The notes: generated by a model not told the origin, from the letters alone. A stretch of 64,000 nt of DNA from Pelargonium nanum (GCA_036897485.1 JAYMTF010000045.1:1-64000), one strand, 5' to 3'; positions 42,492 through 54,600 are shown, numbered from the stretch's first letter. Numbers and translations are program-made.

Positions 42492-45400
42492 TTATTCAGC
42501 TGCAGCTTCAGAACAAACCTTCTCGTGCAAGCGGTAGATCAGAGTTGACCCACACATCTGGGGTTCTCTTTCCAGGGCTGCAATAACGTCCTTCACACTA
42601 ATACTACGAGCCACCCTCTGCGACATGGCAACTTGGTTTCTTCCAAACTTTCTACTAGTCCCTGTTGAATTATTAGTCGAGTAACGATTTCAAAATACAG
42701 AAATGGAAGTTGTGCGTCAATCCTGTCAGACAAGCTAGTCATATCATTTATCATTTTTCTTATTGCTCAGTTATTATATCATCATCTGGACAGTAGCTAT
42801 GATTATGGAATCAGCCAATTACACTATGATAATTGTATAGTTTATCTATTGAACCAACAAAATCTGCATCGACAATTAAATTAAGAGCTTGATAAAGAAA
42901 AATCAAAACCAAGCTTACCCGATACACCAACAGGAGAAAAATATCCTCTTTTTTCTGCATCTTGGTTTTCTCTTGTATTTCTTCCAGAGGTTGACGAAGA
43001 CTTGCGATTAGTATCTTTTCCTGGCTGAGAACCAGATGCAACATCTGTTCCTCCGTCGCTTTTCTGGCGAGCTTGCTCAGCCATAAGTTGCCATTTTGAC
43101 AGCAAGTCATCTCCTCCAACAGCAGCGCGGGCAGCAACATTTGCGGCTGTTGTCCTCATTTTATCATCCTCCTCCTTGTTTACCTTTGCATACCAGAAAG
43201 TTCAACAATAGTCTCTTTAATTTGGCAGTGATAAATATATAGTGTCTGCAAATGAATCTTCCTAGAAGGTTTGATACCTTGAGTGACTTCATACGACCAT
43301 CATCCTTTCCATTATCACCATCAGCTCCAGTACTGTCCTCAGGCTACATACAGGTTCATAAATAATTAGTGACATAAAACAATATACAGATGACAACAGC
43401 TTAAAAGTAATAAAGACAGCAGCCTCAGAACTCTCATAGTCATATGACTCGCACGAACCACATATGTTAACGTATTATAAAATGCATCTACTTTGCATAT
43501 GGATCTGTTTCTTATCAGTCTGTTTATAAGAAATGCCCTAAGCAAATGAACGGATCGTAATCCTTGCACAGAAAATAAAAGTTACTAACTTCATTTTGTT
43601 TTCGGAGCTTCTCTGCTTCAGCCTGTTTTTTCTCCCATTCTTCCTTAGCTTTTCGGTTCATTGCAGCAATCTGTTGCCGGACATCTGAGACGATGAGAGT
43701 TCGGTGTCTCGGCTTCTCTGCATCAACACGCTACAAATTTGTTCTGAGTTAGAAAAATAAACAATGATCGAATCATATAGATGATTCAAGATAACAGAAA
43801 CAGAAAAACAAAATACAACTAACCTGTTTTGACAATCTGATAAGATTATTGATCAGTCCCCGCATTCTTTCCTCCACGCACTGAAGAGTCGCTTGTATAA
43901 GAAAATATATGAAATATAGTTAAAAGGACAAGTAGCTAACATCATACCAGAGACAAGCACCGCTCTACTTCATTGCTTATATTCTTCACTCCACATTTGG
44001 TCACTACCCAAAAAAAAACACACACACACACAAAGCAAATGTCAACAACTGTGCTACTAAAACTCTTTTTCCATCAAGCAGAAGCAAATGCAATTACAGT
44101 AATCATAACAAAAGTGGGGATTTTAACTGATCTCAGCCAGCTTCTTTTGAAGGGGACTTTTCTGCAAAAGAAGCTTTTCTTCTTCTTCTTGTACTACTTT
44201 TCGAGATGCTTCAGAAACTCGACTGTCCTTGGGACCAGAAAATAGCTGTTCTTCCTCTTCCTATTTAAGAGCAGAATTCCATTAAGATTTCTAACTTCAT
44301 AATTCTGAAAAGAGTGTAGTATATATTCATTTTAGCTGAAACTCAGGGAGGAGAATGAATGAAGGTTAAATATGAAATACCGTACCCTTAGATTAACTCC
44401 GCTAACAGCAGTGACATCATTAAGTTGATCAATGCTTTGATCCAGAAAAGCTCCAGATACTTTTTGCTTTTTACTGAAGGATGTTCGCAGAAAGCAGTAG
44501 AAATGTATTAATAAAGGTTACCACAGCACGAATAGTTTTTTTTTCGAGAAAAAAACAACTCATCTTGTTGCAGGAGAAGTCATTTCACCTAGGCAGAGGT
44601 GGAGAGGAACCATGTGAATCCAGTGGTTTCTTCTGGTCAACAGAAGTCATTTTAGGAGGAGTCCTTGCATTAATGCTCAATGGTGAAGCTGTAGAGGGGG
44701 TCCGAGAGCCTAACTGATCATGTATGGATACACCATGGAAGTTAATTAGAGATTCATTATGAAGCAATAACAGGCCATAATTATATACTTTCAAGGCAGC
44801 ACTTGAATTCGATATTTTAAAGGGTAGAAAACATAGTATTCACAAAAGTCATTCGCACAGGTCTGTCATAGCAAATATTTGTTCATCACATTTTTGTATA
44901 CTGCATTGTGTACTACAAATATATTTTCCTTTACGGTCACAAATGATTTAAGCTGTGTACGAAAGTATTCAAGGTAGAATGACTTCTAGCAGGAGGTAAA
45001 ATTACTATTAGATCCCACTCAGGATATATAGCATTTGAAGACTACAAGTAATGACATATTCTATAAATTTGAAAAATAAAATAGCTCCCCTTGAGATTCC
45101 AAACACTCTTCATTCAATTCCATGTGAAAAGCAGATCCCTGCACTCTTGCATAGTCACAGAAGGAGAACATTGCAAATAGCTAACAAAACTCTCATTAAG
45201 AAAACAAAACTTCTAATTTTTCACACTCATGATAAGATTTCCAAACCATGTGCCCAGGTCAAGAGTAAAAGATAATTTCACACAAAGTAGTTTTATTATG
45301 AGGCTATAACACGTGCAAATCATTGGTAGTTCCATAAAAAAATATATGCATCAAGACCACAACGAACTAGTAAAACATTGATGATCAAGATGAAATTACC

Positions 45401-48213
45401 GGGGCATTAGAGTCCATCTGTGAAGGCAAGGAAGGAGAAACTGAACTTGGAGGCACCATGCTCGTAGATGTTGAGAAATCCATTCTTGAAGACTGTTTCT
45501 CTAGAGATTCATCCTTCATAGTTCCTGACACAGCATTTCCTTGGTCAACCTGTGGAGCAGAAAAAGATGATAATCCCTTTGGTGTACCCACCTGGGATTT
45601 TTGCCGTTGATCATTAGCCTGATCAACGAGTTCTTGTTTTACATAATTCATTGATGTTAAAGAGCCGGGGTTATGTTCTTTACTGGTTGTTGATTGCCAA
45701 GGAACAGGGTTCTGATGCATTGTTGGGCTACATGTAAACTGAGACAGAGATCCACTCTGCCCTCTCTTGGTATCATTAAAAGAATTTTGCCTCTCAAACT
45801 TAGGTACACTCGTGCTTACTCCTCCTAACTGGGTTCCACCCATGCTTTGATGAAGCGGAATTTGCCTCATTTGTGGATCATGAGATTGTGTTTTGAGAGA
45901 TGATGCGGAAGTATTGACATTTGTCCCAGGATACTGATGATAATTACCACCAGGATTACCATACATGGGAAAGGATGTCTGAGGGAAGTGCACGTGTTGT
46001 TGCTGCTTGCTGAGCCCTTGAATGGGGATTGACGAGCGCTCCCCTTCTTGATTGACAGTGCTCAAATTGGAAGAAGAAATTTGGCCTACTTGCATTCCAT
46101 GTGAATCTAAGTGACGTTCAACCTCTCGGGAATTTTTAGCAGTGTTTTCTACACCTGGATAGGTAGACTCGGTCTGTGCTTTGACAGCTGAAGATGAAGC
46201 ATGGGGCAGGTCGGCTTTTCCCTTTTGATTAAGTTGTGCCGATGCTTGGCGATCAGTGAACTGTGTGGTACTGCCATTAGAGGCTGGTATCCTCAACTGG
46301 TGTTGAGGAACTGAAGCTTTTGACTGTAGCTGGAATTGGTTTGGACTTTCCTGAGAGTGCAGAAAAGCTTGATCTTGATTTTTGACATTGGCACAAAATG
46401 AAATTCAGAAGTAGTACTGCCTTACAAATGCTTACCTGCCCATGTAATTGGGATACCGCCGTCTTTAACATCTGATCCCCAACAATATTTCTCATTAACC
46501 TCACAAATCCTTCTTTGGGGATTTCATTTTTCTAGAAAAACATTGACAGTTGGAGAAACCAGGATACAAATAACACATCAAATAATTGTAGTTGAGGAAA
46601 AGAGAACAATTAATAGTTTAAGTCAGAATCCTACCTTTAGTTTATCATAAAGTGTTTGAAGTTGCATGGCTCTGTTTTTATCTAGTTGGGGCAATATGAC
46701 TGGCATCAATTGGGTAAATGGTACTTGCTTACTACGAATTGCTGTGTTATTTGCTTGCTCTGTGACTGTAGCCTGTTGATTACTCATCTTTTGTAATTTT
46801 AAGTACTGAGAGTCTGAATTATGCATTCTGTCTTGCTCATGTACAGGGACAGAATTTGTTTCAGAAATCTGCAACCCAGTAGTTTGGGTAATGTGGGAAG
46901 CAACTTTGTCTCCACGCTGTTGTAGATGATCATCTTGGGATTGTTGGAGCTGCAACTGGAGGCAATTGAGCTCTTGATTATTTGATTGTTGCAACGGAAC
47001 ATTAGCATTGGACCCTTGTTGCTTTAGCTCCATTTCAGATGAAAGGTAACCACGCTGCTGTGCAGCTTCTAGGTTTTGTTGATTTTGATAGCCTGTACTT
47101 TTACCCTGGTCGGTATTTTGCCACTGAAGAAAGGACTGGCTGGAAGTTAGGTTGCTTCCTTGAGACAAAACTGCTGCATTTTTCAGTTACGCATATCATA
47201 TATAATCATTAAAATTTTGACAAAATATAAGAAAATAAAAAAGAAAGAGCAAAAGAGGCTATAAACTTTAATTAAGTGAGCTAGACCTCATAATATCTGC
47301 AAGATAATTCTCCTGCATTCTGAAACCTTAAATTTCTTCCATTGAATATATCTTATATCAGATATCTAATCATAAGAGAGCAAAATCAGCTGAGAAACCA
47401 ATTTGGTTTTAATATGGAAACCATGCATTCAAATTTTTAATATGGAAACTAATATAGTACACTTATCCAGATTCTCACTCTAACAACCATAATCCAATTC
47501 CAACTCGAAATAAAAATCACAATATATCCATGAAAAATAGGATCAAAAAAGTTAATTGATGTTGATTAAGGTCATGTATCCTGGGACCTGGGAGTTCAAT
47601 AACATCAATGAAACAACAAAATAAACTTTATAACTAATGCTATCTTGCTCCGCTTCTGCACTTGGCCTATCCATAAAAAGTTCAACCTACATCAACTCAT
47701 AATACAAATGAAACCAAGCTAATTGCCATAGCTGCTAATCTCTCCTAAAATTCGGCACAGTTAAGTAAAGCAATCAACGAAAAAAACATCTAATCCTCTC
47801 AACAACACAAATAAACTATTCCTAATGGTTCTTTAACCAAAGGGGTTTAGTATACATATCAACTGAGCAACCTAAACTAATGATCAATTTAGACAAATTA
47901 AGATAATGTCATCAATATAAAACAGTGATCAAGGCTTAGTATGATACCAGCAGCATCAGATTCAGAGAGCTGAGAAGTGGACACGTGCCCTCCAATGTCT
48001 CTGTTTAGGGCAGCTTGGAAGGCCTCCACAACCGCCCCAGAATGCATACTTTCATCCTATGAAAAACCAAAACAGCACAAACGGTTTATTTATTTTTACT
48101 AGAACCCTAATCCGTACGAATATGAGATCCATTGGAGATCAATAGAGAGAAAATTAGAGAAGGAGAGGACGGACCTCGTCTTCCTCAAGAAGCTTCATTA
48201 TGGAAGGGTCCAT
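42492..48213 (-). CDS. TAF4B: TFIID subunit TAF4/TAF4b
   Basis: Nuclear subunit of the general transcription factor TFIID. Fourteen minus-strand exons: 48175-48213, 47948-48056, 46635-47173, 46436-46531, 45400-46350, 44589-44713, 44386-44473, 44128-44260, 43948-44003, 43824-43880, 43590-43730, 43278-43343, 42919-43183, 42492-42661; together 944 residues in one frame. Order of parts: N-terminus [20 protein letters not shown]; Gln-rich region; an RST domain (about residues 195-261, [20 protein letters not shown] then [20 protein letters not shown]), which in plants binds transcription factors; a long low-complexity Ser/Gln linker; then the TAF4 histone-fold region starting [20 protein letters not shown], with [40 protein letters not shown] and the C-terminal [20 protein letters not shown]. 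The fifth exon was started at GAAAGTCC by phase and the pyrimidine tract before it; a few residues there are less certain. Confidence 0.94.
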
Positions 48214-48597
48214 GGCGATTGGTGATGGACTGTGTACAGGAGACGGAGTCGAGTCTCTATGGCTGCTTTGTTCGGAGGATATTCTCTCTCCCGGTGCTGC
48301 TTAAGCAAATCAGCGATTGCGCTCAGTTGCGAACCGTACAATGTGAAGCAATGCGTAAAAGAAATCGGGGAAACTGAGAGATGAACCTGGTGGTCCGGCG
48401 AGGTTTCTGTCGCGCGTCGACGGCGCCGGGGAAATGCTCGGCCGGCGTTGTATGGGAGGGGCTGGTTGGTCGTCCTGGCAATTACTGGGTGTGCGATGGT
48501 TGAAGGAGGAAAAAGAAAAGCTAGTCGGGTGGGTTTACCGTTTGCGTTTACCGTTTGCCCATATAAATCAAAACCGACCCAAGATCAAATAGCTTTT

Positions 48598-48807
48598 ATT
48601 TTTCGGTCTAAACCATGAGGTTCATTAGCGGATCCGCAAACTCGCGGTTGACAAAACCGTTTTACTATATCCAGACTAACTCTCATTCGAGTGTAAGCCA
48701 CAATTAAAACTCATCCATCTCCCCATGAGTATGTTGAGCGAGGATCGAACACAAGCGTTCTTTCCACTCACGCAGTTTGTGTAGCCAACTGTGCCACTAC
48801 CCTGGGT
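48598..48807 (-). mobile_element. tRNA-derived SINE
   Basis: Read on the minus strand the element starts GGGTAGTGGCACAGTTGGC and carries an RNA polymerase III A-box (TGGCACAGTTGG) and, about 30 bases further, a B-box (GTTCGATCC). It ends in an A-rich tail (AAAAATAAAA). It is flanked by aatagctttt (48588-48597) and aatagccttttc (48808 on), an almost perfect target duplication. The layout (pol III head, unrelated body, A-tail, duplication) is that of a plant SINE of about 210 bp. It lies roughly 400 bp upstream of the TAF4 start codon. Confidence 0.75.
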
Positions 48808-48819
48808 AATAGCCTTTTC

Positions 48820-49680
48820 CTTTTAACCTTATGTTGATATATTTGACAATTGCAAGTTTGGAATAGAATTGTTCGAGTTTGAGATGATAAAAACATAACC
48901 TAAATATATATACTCAAAAAGGTTTTGAAATAGAAAAGTGATGTAGTATATTTTAGGGCTCATAAGTTGAAAATCAAAATAGAATATGTCTATAGATCTT
49001 GTTACTTTCAAGTTTGGTTAAAATTAAAAGGAAAATACATACGCATCCCATAAATATATCACTTAAAACACGTGCCCTAAAATAAATTTTCAAAACAGAC
49101 GGTCACGGTAAACATGTTCACGTCTTTCGTCAGTTAAAATAAACGGAAAATCACACTTAAGTAATCGTGTGCATTTCATGTAACTTATAATTTTAGTACA
49201 ATGCTCATTTTAACCTTATCTCTTATTCCTATGAACATACAAATGTATGATGAACATATGAACATTACGATGAACATAAGAAGATTTTGGCGCTGGAATA
49301 TGCTTTTGCCAGGTTTGGAAGGTATTTTCTTGAACTCGTGATGCCCACAAAATTTATTACTAAAAATATTCGTCCATCCGTTCCGAAAAAAGTTGACAAT
49401 CATTTCCTAAAATTTTGTTTTAAAGCAAAATTTGACCATTCTCTACTTCAAAATTTTGAACTTTATTTAAACTTTGTGGTTCTTGGCATTTAAATTTTCT
49501 GAAATTCATACATCAATCCTTACTCTCAGACAAAAGCTCTTTATCTACGACTTGTCTTCCAAAACTTGTAGCCACTCCTTTATTAGAATTAACATCTTTG
49601 AGACTTTGAAGTAACACGAGTGGTCTCTCTTTTGTATTTTCCCATGTCTAAATGATCATTTATTTCATTTTAGGATCAGA
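48820..49680. other. Intergenic, no gene seen
   Basis: AT-rich sequence between the SINE and the 30-bp tandem repeat. No supported ORF. Confidence 0.55.
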
Positions 49681-49686
49681 AATGCA

Positions 49687-49760
49687 TTAAACTAAAATCT
49701 ATTACCGTAACATAAATTAAACCAAAATCTATTACCGCAACATAAATTAAACCAAACTCC
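49687..49760. repeat. 30-bp tandem repeat, about 2.5 copies
   Basis: The unit ttaaactaaaatctattacc followed by gtaacataaa starts at 49687, recurs at 49717 with two changes, and a partial third copy starts at 49747. The period is 30 bp. No coding sense. Confidence 0.75.
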
Positions 49761-49817
49761 ACACGTGTAGTTAAATTTTTATTAGCTACGTGTCTATGCC
49801 CATACTAATTCTTTTAT

Positions 49818-51118
49818 GGGGTAAATACATATTACTACCCAATTGGAAGGTCCCAAAACACTTCACTACATTTTTTTTATTTTCAAAACAAATGCACCCT
49901 CATGTTTTCACCTCACTCTTGGAACAGTAACGTCGTTAACTCCTTCATGAAATTGACGGATATGCCCCATCTATATCTTGCTTTTCTTTCTTTCCCTCAT
50001 CTGAACTCTCAAACACTCCCAAATCTCTCTCTGCAACTTCTCAGCTCGGAGAAGAGTCCAACCAGCCCAGCCACTAATGTTGGAGAAGAGTCCAAGCCGC
50101 GCCAGAGCTCAACGCCGGAGACAATTCATGTCCAATCCAGTCTCGACGTACTGGAGCCACGTGCGACAAACCACAGGTCGGAGATTAGGGCACAACTCCA
50201 GCGCCGCCCTCAATCGTCGTTTCTGATCCGCCGTATTTGAGGGCGGCGCTGGAGTTACGATGGTTTCTGACCCGCCGGCAGAGCTCCAACTCGCCGGAGC
50301 CATCTCTTTCTCAACCCACGATGCTAGCTGGAACCCTCTTTCTCACATATTCAAGTATTCAACCCAGCCTTTAATTTGTCGATATTTGACTTTACCATGG
50401 AAGAGTGACCAAATATGAGTTGATTTTGGCTCCAACGGTTCAAATCTTGGCCTCAATGTTTGAGATCTTCCATGGAATTGTTGATCTGGCTTCCTCTATG
50501 GAATCCTGGGTACGAAATTAGTGTTAACCTGAATTATTGGTCCTTGACAAGAAGTTTATGACTGTTCTTCTTAACCTTTTATGTGATTTGTACATGATTA
50601 ACTGATTTGTACCTGAATTGTGTTACCTATATGCAGTGGATCTGTACATGGTCTTGCATATATAAATTAATTTTTGCTTTTATGAAATTTTGAGAAGGCA
50701 AGCAAAGGTATAATTTTAGGTGCATTTATTTTTGATAATTTCATATTGATAAAGATCTCATATTAGTTTTGTAGTGTTTTTTCTGATTTGTCAAGATAAA
50801 AAATAATTTATATGTGAATCAAAGATAAAAATCTTCTAAACGAGTTCAAAAAAAAAAAAAAAAACTGGCATAACCTTCAGCCAAAAATTGCAGATTCTGG
50901 TGAACATGGTAGATACTTGAATGTAAGGGGTAGTTTTGGCATATAATGATATAGATGGTCATGTGCCAAGTACATGATGGAAGAGAAACAATTTTTTCTG
51001 TTAGAATAGATGAAGTACAGATGGAGGGAAAACATGGGGGTGTATTTGTTATGAAAATTCAAAAGAGTAGTTATGTGTTATGGGACAATTGAATTGTGTA
51101 GTTATTTGTATTTATCCC
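49818..51118. mobile_element. Non-autonomous Mutator-like element (Pack-MULE candidate), 1,301 bp
   Basis: The left end begins ggggtaaatacatattacta and the right end, reversed, begins gggataaatacaaataacta. The two ends stay alignable as inverted repeats for about 95 bp (left about 49818-49915, right about 51024-51118), including aacaaatgcaccctcatgtt against aacaaatacacccccatgtt. A perfect 9-bp direct repeat ttcttttat flanks the element (49809-49817 and 51119-51127). A 9-bp duplication with long inverted termini is the hallmark of Mutator-like elements. There is no transposase. The core (about 49980-50340) is much richer in GC than the ends and looks gene-like, with an open frame of 112 codons at 49902-50240 and the words tcgccggagcc and ccgccggcag. 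A captured host-gene fragment is therefore likely but unproven. Confidence 0.85.
50194..50256. repeat. Perfect 20-bp inverted repeat (hairpin) in the MULE core
   Basis: aactccagcgccgccctcaa (50194-50213) is followed after 23 bases by its exact reverse complement ttgagggcggcgctggagtt (50237-50256). The stem is 60% G+C or more in an AT-rich neighbourhood. The loop word gtttctgatccgccg is repeated just beyond the right arm as gtttctgacccgccg, so the block also contains direct repeats. Confidence 0.85.
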
Positions 51119-51129
51119 TTCTTTTATAC

Positions 51130-52020
51130 GATTATAGGAAATTCTATAAGTTTGCAAATACATACACAACATATCAACAAAGACATACAACTAATAAATA
51201 TATATAGAAACAAACAAACTCGATTGAGCATGGTAGAAGATCTGTCAAAACGACTTCTCTAAAACATGAGAGCAATAACCATAAATATGCTTTAGGCGTC
51301 AACAGTTGAGCCTACATTACGTTTCTTCATTTTTTATCCAATTCTCGCATAAATTTTCTAAAAATAACATGATAACACTGAGTACAAGATTGATGGTTTA
51401 TAATTTTTAAAAAATGTATCGTAACAAATATTTCTCAACGACTTATTGTTACTTGTTTTAGTTAGAGCAAACATTCAATTACGTGTAACAAATTATAGGA
51501 ATAAATATTTGTTTCATTTTTTAAAAGGAAGGTTTGTTTAATTGTTATATAGTAAAAATGGAATTATATTTTTTTATCGGAAAATGGAATTATATATTTG
51601 TAACGTATTGAAATGCGTGCCCTAAAGGCTAAAACATGTGAGATGATAATATTTTGCTCGAGTGGTAGTGCTCTTGTCTTGAACAAATAAAACCAGCTTG
51701 CAATTCTTACAATCACTCCTTTCTTGAAAGGTGCAATGAAAGCATCCAAAATCATGGCACATTATTTTATGGAGGACCCTCTTTTCCACTCACAATTAAG
51801 ATCCCATAACTATGCCATTGGTCTGTCTCTTCCCAAACCAGAAAAGTTGGATCTACCTAAAAATGTGGGGCCGTTTTGCAATTATCCACAGCACCAACTT
51901 GTCAACAATGCATTTTATACATATTATTTCAAAACCAAGGCATTATCATAAAGCCATCTATGAAGGTCGTGTATCATGTGCTCTTTATTTACAATTACAC
52001 TTAACAATCCAATGATGAAC
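51130..52020. other. Intergenic, no gene seen
   Basis: AT-rich sequence between the Mutator-like element and the small TIR element. It contains one ultra-short LINE-like footprint (51555-51595) and no supported ORF. Confidence 0.55.
51555..51595 (-). mobile_element. Ultra-short LINE-like insertion footprint
   Basis: A perfect 15-bp direct repeat aaaatggaattatat (51555-51569 and 51581-51595) flanks only ttttttatcgg, which on the minus strand reads ccgataaaaaa: a few terminal bases and an A-tail. This is what target-primed reverse transcription would leave if it aborted almost at once. Confidence 0.5.
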
Positions 52021-52023
52021 CCT

Positions 52024-52136
52024 AGTGGCGGAGTCAACCCTCGAAAGTAAAAGAAAGTTAACATGGACTGAACGGAACATCAGTATCGGTTTAGGGTGGG
52101 CACTTGCCAACTGCAGCCTACTCCTGACTCCGCCAT
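52024..52136. mobile_element. Small TIR element (MITE-like), about 113 bp
   Basis: The left end agtggcggagtca and the reversed right end aatggcggagtca match at 12 of 13 positions as inverted repeats. GTGGCGGAG-type termini are common in plant hAT-like MITEs. A clear target duplication was not found. The element lies just beyond the 3' end of the DUF1685 gene, probably in its untranslated tail. Confidence 0.5.
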
Positions 52137-52165
52137 TGATGGAAAGTGAGGAGCAACATTACATG

Positions 52166-52921
52166 TTATCTTACTGTAGATGCAACTGTGTGAGCCCAAA
52201 ACTTGAGATGGTCTTTCATGTCCATCTCATTGCCTAGAGCTGGTACTCTCAGATTCATCATCAGTGCCTTCTCTTTCTCTTTTTGTTCCAAAACCTCCCA
52301 TGCTTCTGATAAATAAGGTCTTGACACACCAACATGATCATCATCATCCTCAACAACCTTCTTGTCATCTTTCACATCTTCTCTTGATCCAAACCTCTGC
52401 AACCCAGGAATGATAGAGACCAGACTCGAATCCTTATCTTCCTCGGAGAACACAAACCCTAGATCCATGAACCCTTTGAGCTCATCGAACTCGAGCTCCG
52501 ACAAGCTCTTGCTCACCTTCTTCTTTCTTCTCGCCGACCTAACTCTTGAACCTTTTGGATTATCATAACTCATCGCAACCTTGTTCTTGCCGGCCGGAGA
52601 CTCCACCGGCAGCTCCTCCTTCATCACCTTGCCGGAGACGATCGTCTGAAGCCTCGGCGTGGTGATGAGGACTGAGTTGGGAGAGAAAGAGTATTGGTCG
52701 GAGGTGAAGCTACCTGAGCTGGTTTTGGAGAAGAGTGAGTGGTCACTTAGGGACCTAACATGGAGAGTTGGCAAGTTACAAAGGTTTGGTTTCTTGATTT
52801 GTTCTTGATGAACTTCAAGAAATGGGTTTGGTTCTTGAGGTGGTGGTGGTGTGGTGGTTGTGGAGGTTTCAAGGCCAAACCAGTTGGAATCAAAGAGCTT
52901 GAGTACCTCTTCTGCAGCCAT
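52166..52921 (-). CDS. DUF1685 family protein
   Basis: Single-exon gene for 251 residues. The conserved DUF1685 core is clear: a basic stretch VRSARRKKKVSKSLSELEFD, then ELKGFMDLGFVFSEEDKDSS and LVSIIPGLQRFG, followed near the C-terminus by RPYLSEAWEVLE and DMKDHLKFWAHTVASTVR. The N-terminal half (MAAEEVLKLFDSNWFGLET, a Pro run, Ser-rich segments) is poorly conserved in the family. No signal peptide or membrane segment is visible; the basic cluster could act in nuclear import. The biochemical role of the family is not known to me. The start is the only Met that includes the MAAEEVLKLFDSNWFG N-terminus usual for relatives, and a TATA-like tatatat lies about 95 bp upstream (near 53020). Confidence 0.9.
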   Translation of the reverse strand: MAAEEVLKLFDSNWFGLETSTTTTPPPPQEPNPFLEVHQEQIKKPNLCNLPTLHVRSLSDHSLFSKTSSGSFTSDQYSFSPNSVLITTPRLQTIVSGKVMKEELPVESPAGKNKVAMSYDNPKGSRVRSARRKKKVSKSLSELEFDELKGFMDLGFVFSEEDKDSSLVSIIPGLQRFGSREDVKDDKKVVEDDDDHVGVSRPYLSEAWEVLEQKEKEKALMMNLRVPALGNEMDMKDHLKFWAHTVASTVR

Positions 52922-53029
52922 TTTATTGGTGGGAATGGGGTTTTGTTAGGTAAGGAGGAGATAGAGGAGAGAGCTTTTGGAGATAAGCAATGAGCATATA
53001 GGACTTGTAACACATCGATATATATGTGA

Positions 53030-54470
53030 TTACATTACATTATTGCCCTTGGTTTCCTCCTAATATTGCGGGAATATTTTTTATGGGTTTTGGTTTATTG
53101 CATGTTGTCATGTTGTGTTTTTTTTTTCTTATTTGAATTTTCTTGATAGAAAATGGAGACATGTTGTAATTATTGTATTGTTGTTATTCACATTATAAGT
53201 TGGTCAACCACCATGCTAATTGCTAAATGGGTTGAAATGGTCATTATAAAGTCATAGTTACAAGTATAAGTATATGATTAAAGTCACCTTCCATTCATAT
53301 ATATCCATATTTTACCGAGTAATATGATTTTGGTTTGGTATTGAAGTGAGTACTTGAAGTCTCTTTAATCATTTTAGATCAAAACTTAATTGTGGGTGGG
53401 TCAAAATATGACATATTTAATAGAATAAGTTAATATATGTCATGTCTCAAGGCAGAAAATAGGCATTTCTTTAGAGTAATAAGTTAATAATAGTTTATGA
53501 TAGATAACCGTAAGATAGTATTTGTAAGAGAGGTGGTACTCGATTTATTTCAAAAGAGAAAATTTTTGTAGTTGACTTCACAACCAAAACTCGTTTATAC
53601 ACTACATATATGTTTTATTTTCATCTTCAATATTTGCATGTAGGTTGCTTGCATTTGTTGTGTGACTCAACACTAATCTTGTAACTAATAGAATTGTCCT
53701 TTAAAACTATATTCACTTGTCGGGGTTCATTTTTCAGCAATTTTAATTATATGGTTTAAGTATCTTTGATATTAAAATTTAAATCTTATTCAATCTATTT
53801 ACGGATATTAAAGAAATGATAGTAAGAATTGATGTATGAATCTTATTCAACGTAATGTTAAGTTAATTCAAATTGATAAAAAGAAGAATAAAGTTATTGC
53901 ATGGAAATATAGAATGAGTGACTTCAACAATGAATACAGTATTTAGTTTCAATTTAATATAATTTAAAGATTATGTACACAACAATAATGGGATTATTTA
54001 AAACCTAGTGACAATGCTAGTGGTATAAGCTTGAAGTCATTATCATAATCTGACGTGGATTTTTATCTCTGACTCAATGATTCATGCATCACTAATAAAG
54101 TGACAACATTTGTAATATTATCAATTATTTCTTCCAATATACATCTTATATTTACATGCATCTATATATGAAAATGAATATCAATCTAAGGGTATTTTTG
54201 GTAATTGCAATCAAGCATCTCGAATCTTCTTATGCTCATAATTGCTGTGGGCCTAAAAAATGCGTAAAGTTGACACAATCAAACTGTACCAATATTTGTG
54301 AGGCCCACAACGCGTGAGATAAAGAGGGGCCAGACTATATTTTTCATGTCTAAATTACCCCTCATTATGGGATTACAATATCAACCCTAAAGCTTATGCT
54401 TAATTGTGAGGTTTAATTCATGAATTAGAAAAGGGTTTTCAGGTGATTATAGAAGATAAAACATAAAAAA
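53030..54470. other. Intergenic, no gene seen
   Basis: Very AT-rich spacer upstream of the DUF1685 gene; no ORF of note and no repeat structure that I could define. Confidence 0.55.
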
Positions 54471-54477
54471 TATATAC

Positions 54478-54600
54478 TCCCTCCGTCCCAAAATGAGTGT
54501 CCAATTTGTCTAAATTTTTTGTCCCAAAATAAGTGTCATGTTTCTATTTTTAGGTTGTTATATTATTGTTTTTCCCAAAATAAGTATATTTTTCCGTCAG
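54478..54600. mobile_element. Terminal fragment of a Stowaway-like MITE
   Basis: Begins after TA with ctccctccgtcccaaaatga, the cleanest Stowaway-like terminus in the window, followed by the doubled word ttttgtcccaaaataagtgt. The matching right terminus is not seen nearby, so only one end survives. Confidence 0.65.

Noticed and set aside
48132-48377. 81-codon plus-strand frame overlapping the TAF4 start
   Set aside because: Antisense shadow of TAF4 exon 1 and its leader.
51655-51685. cgagtggtagtgctcttgtc considered as a tRNA or SINE head
   Set aside because: No B-box follows at the right distance and no stems can be built.
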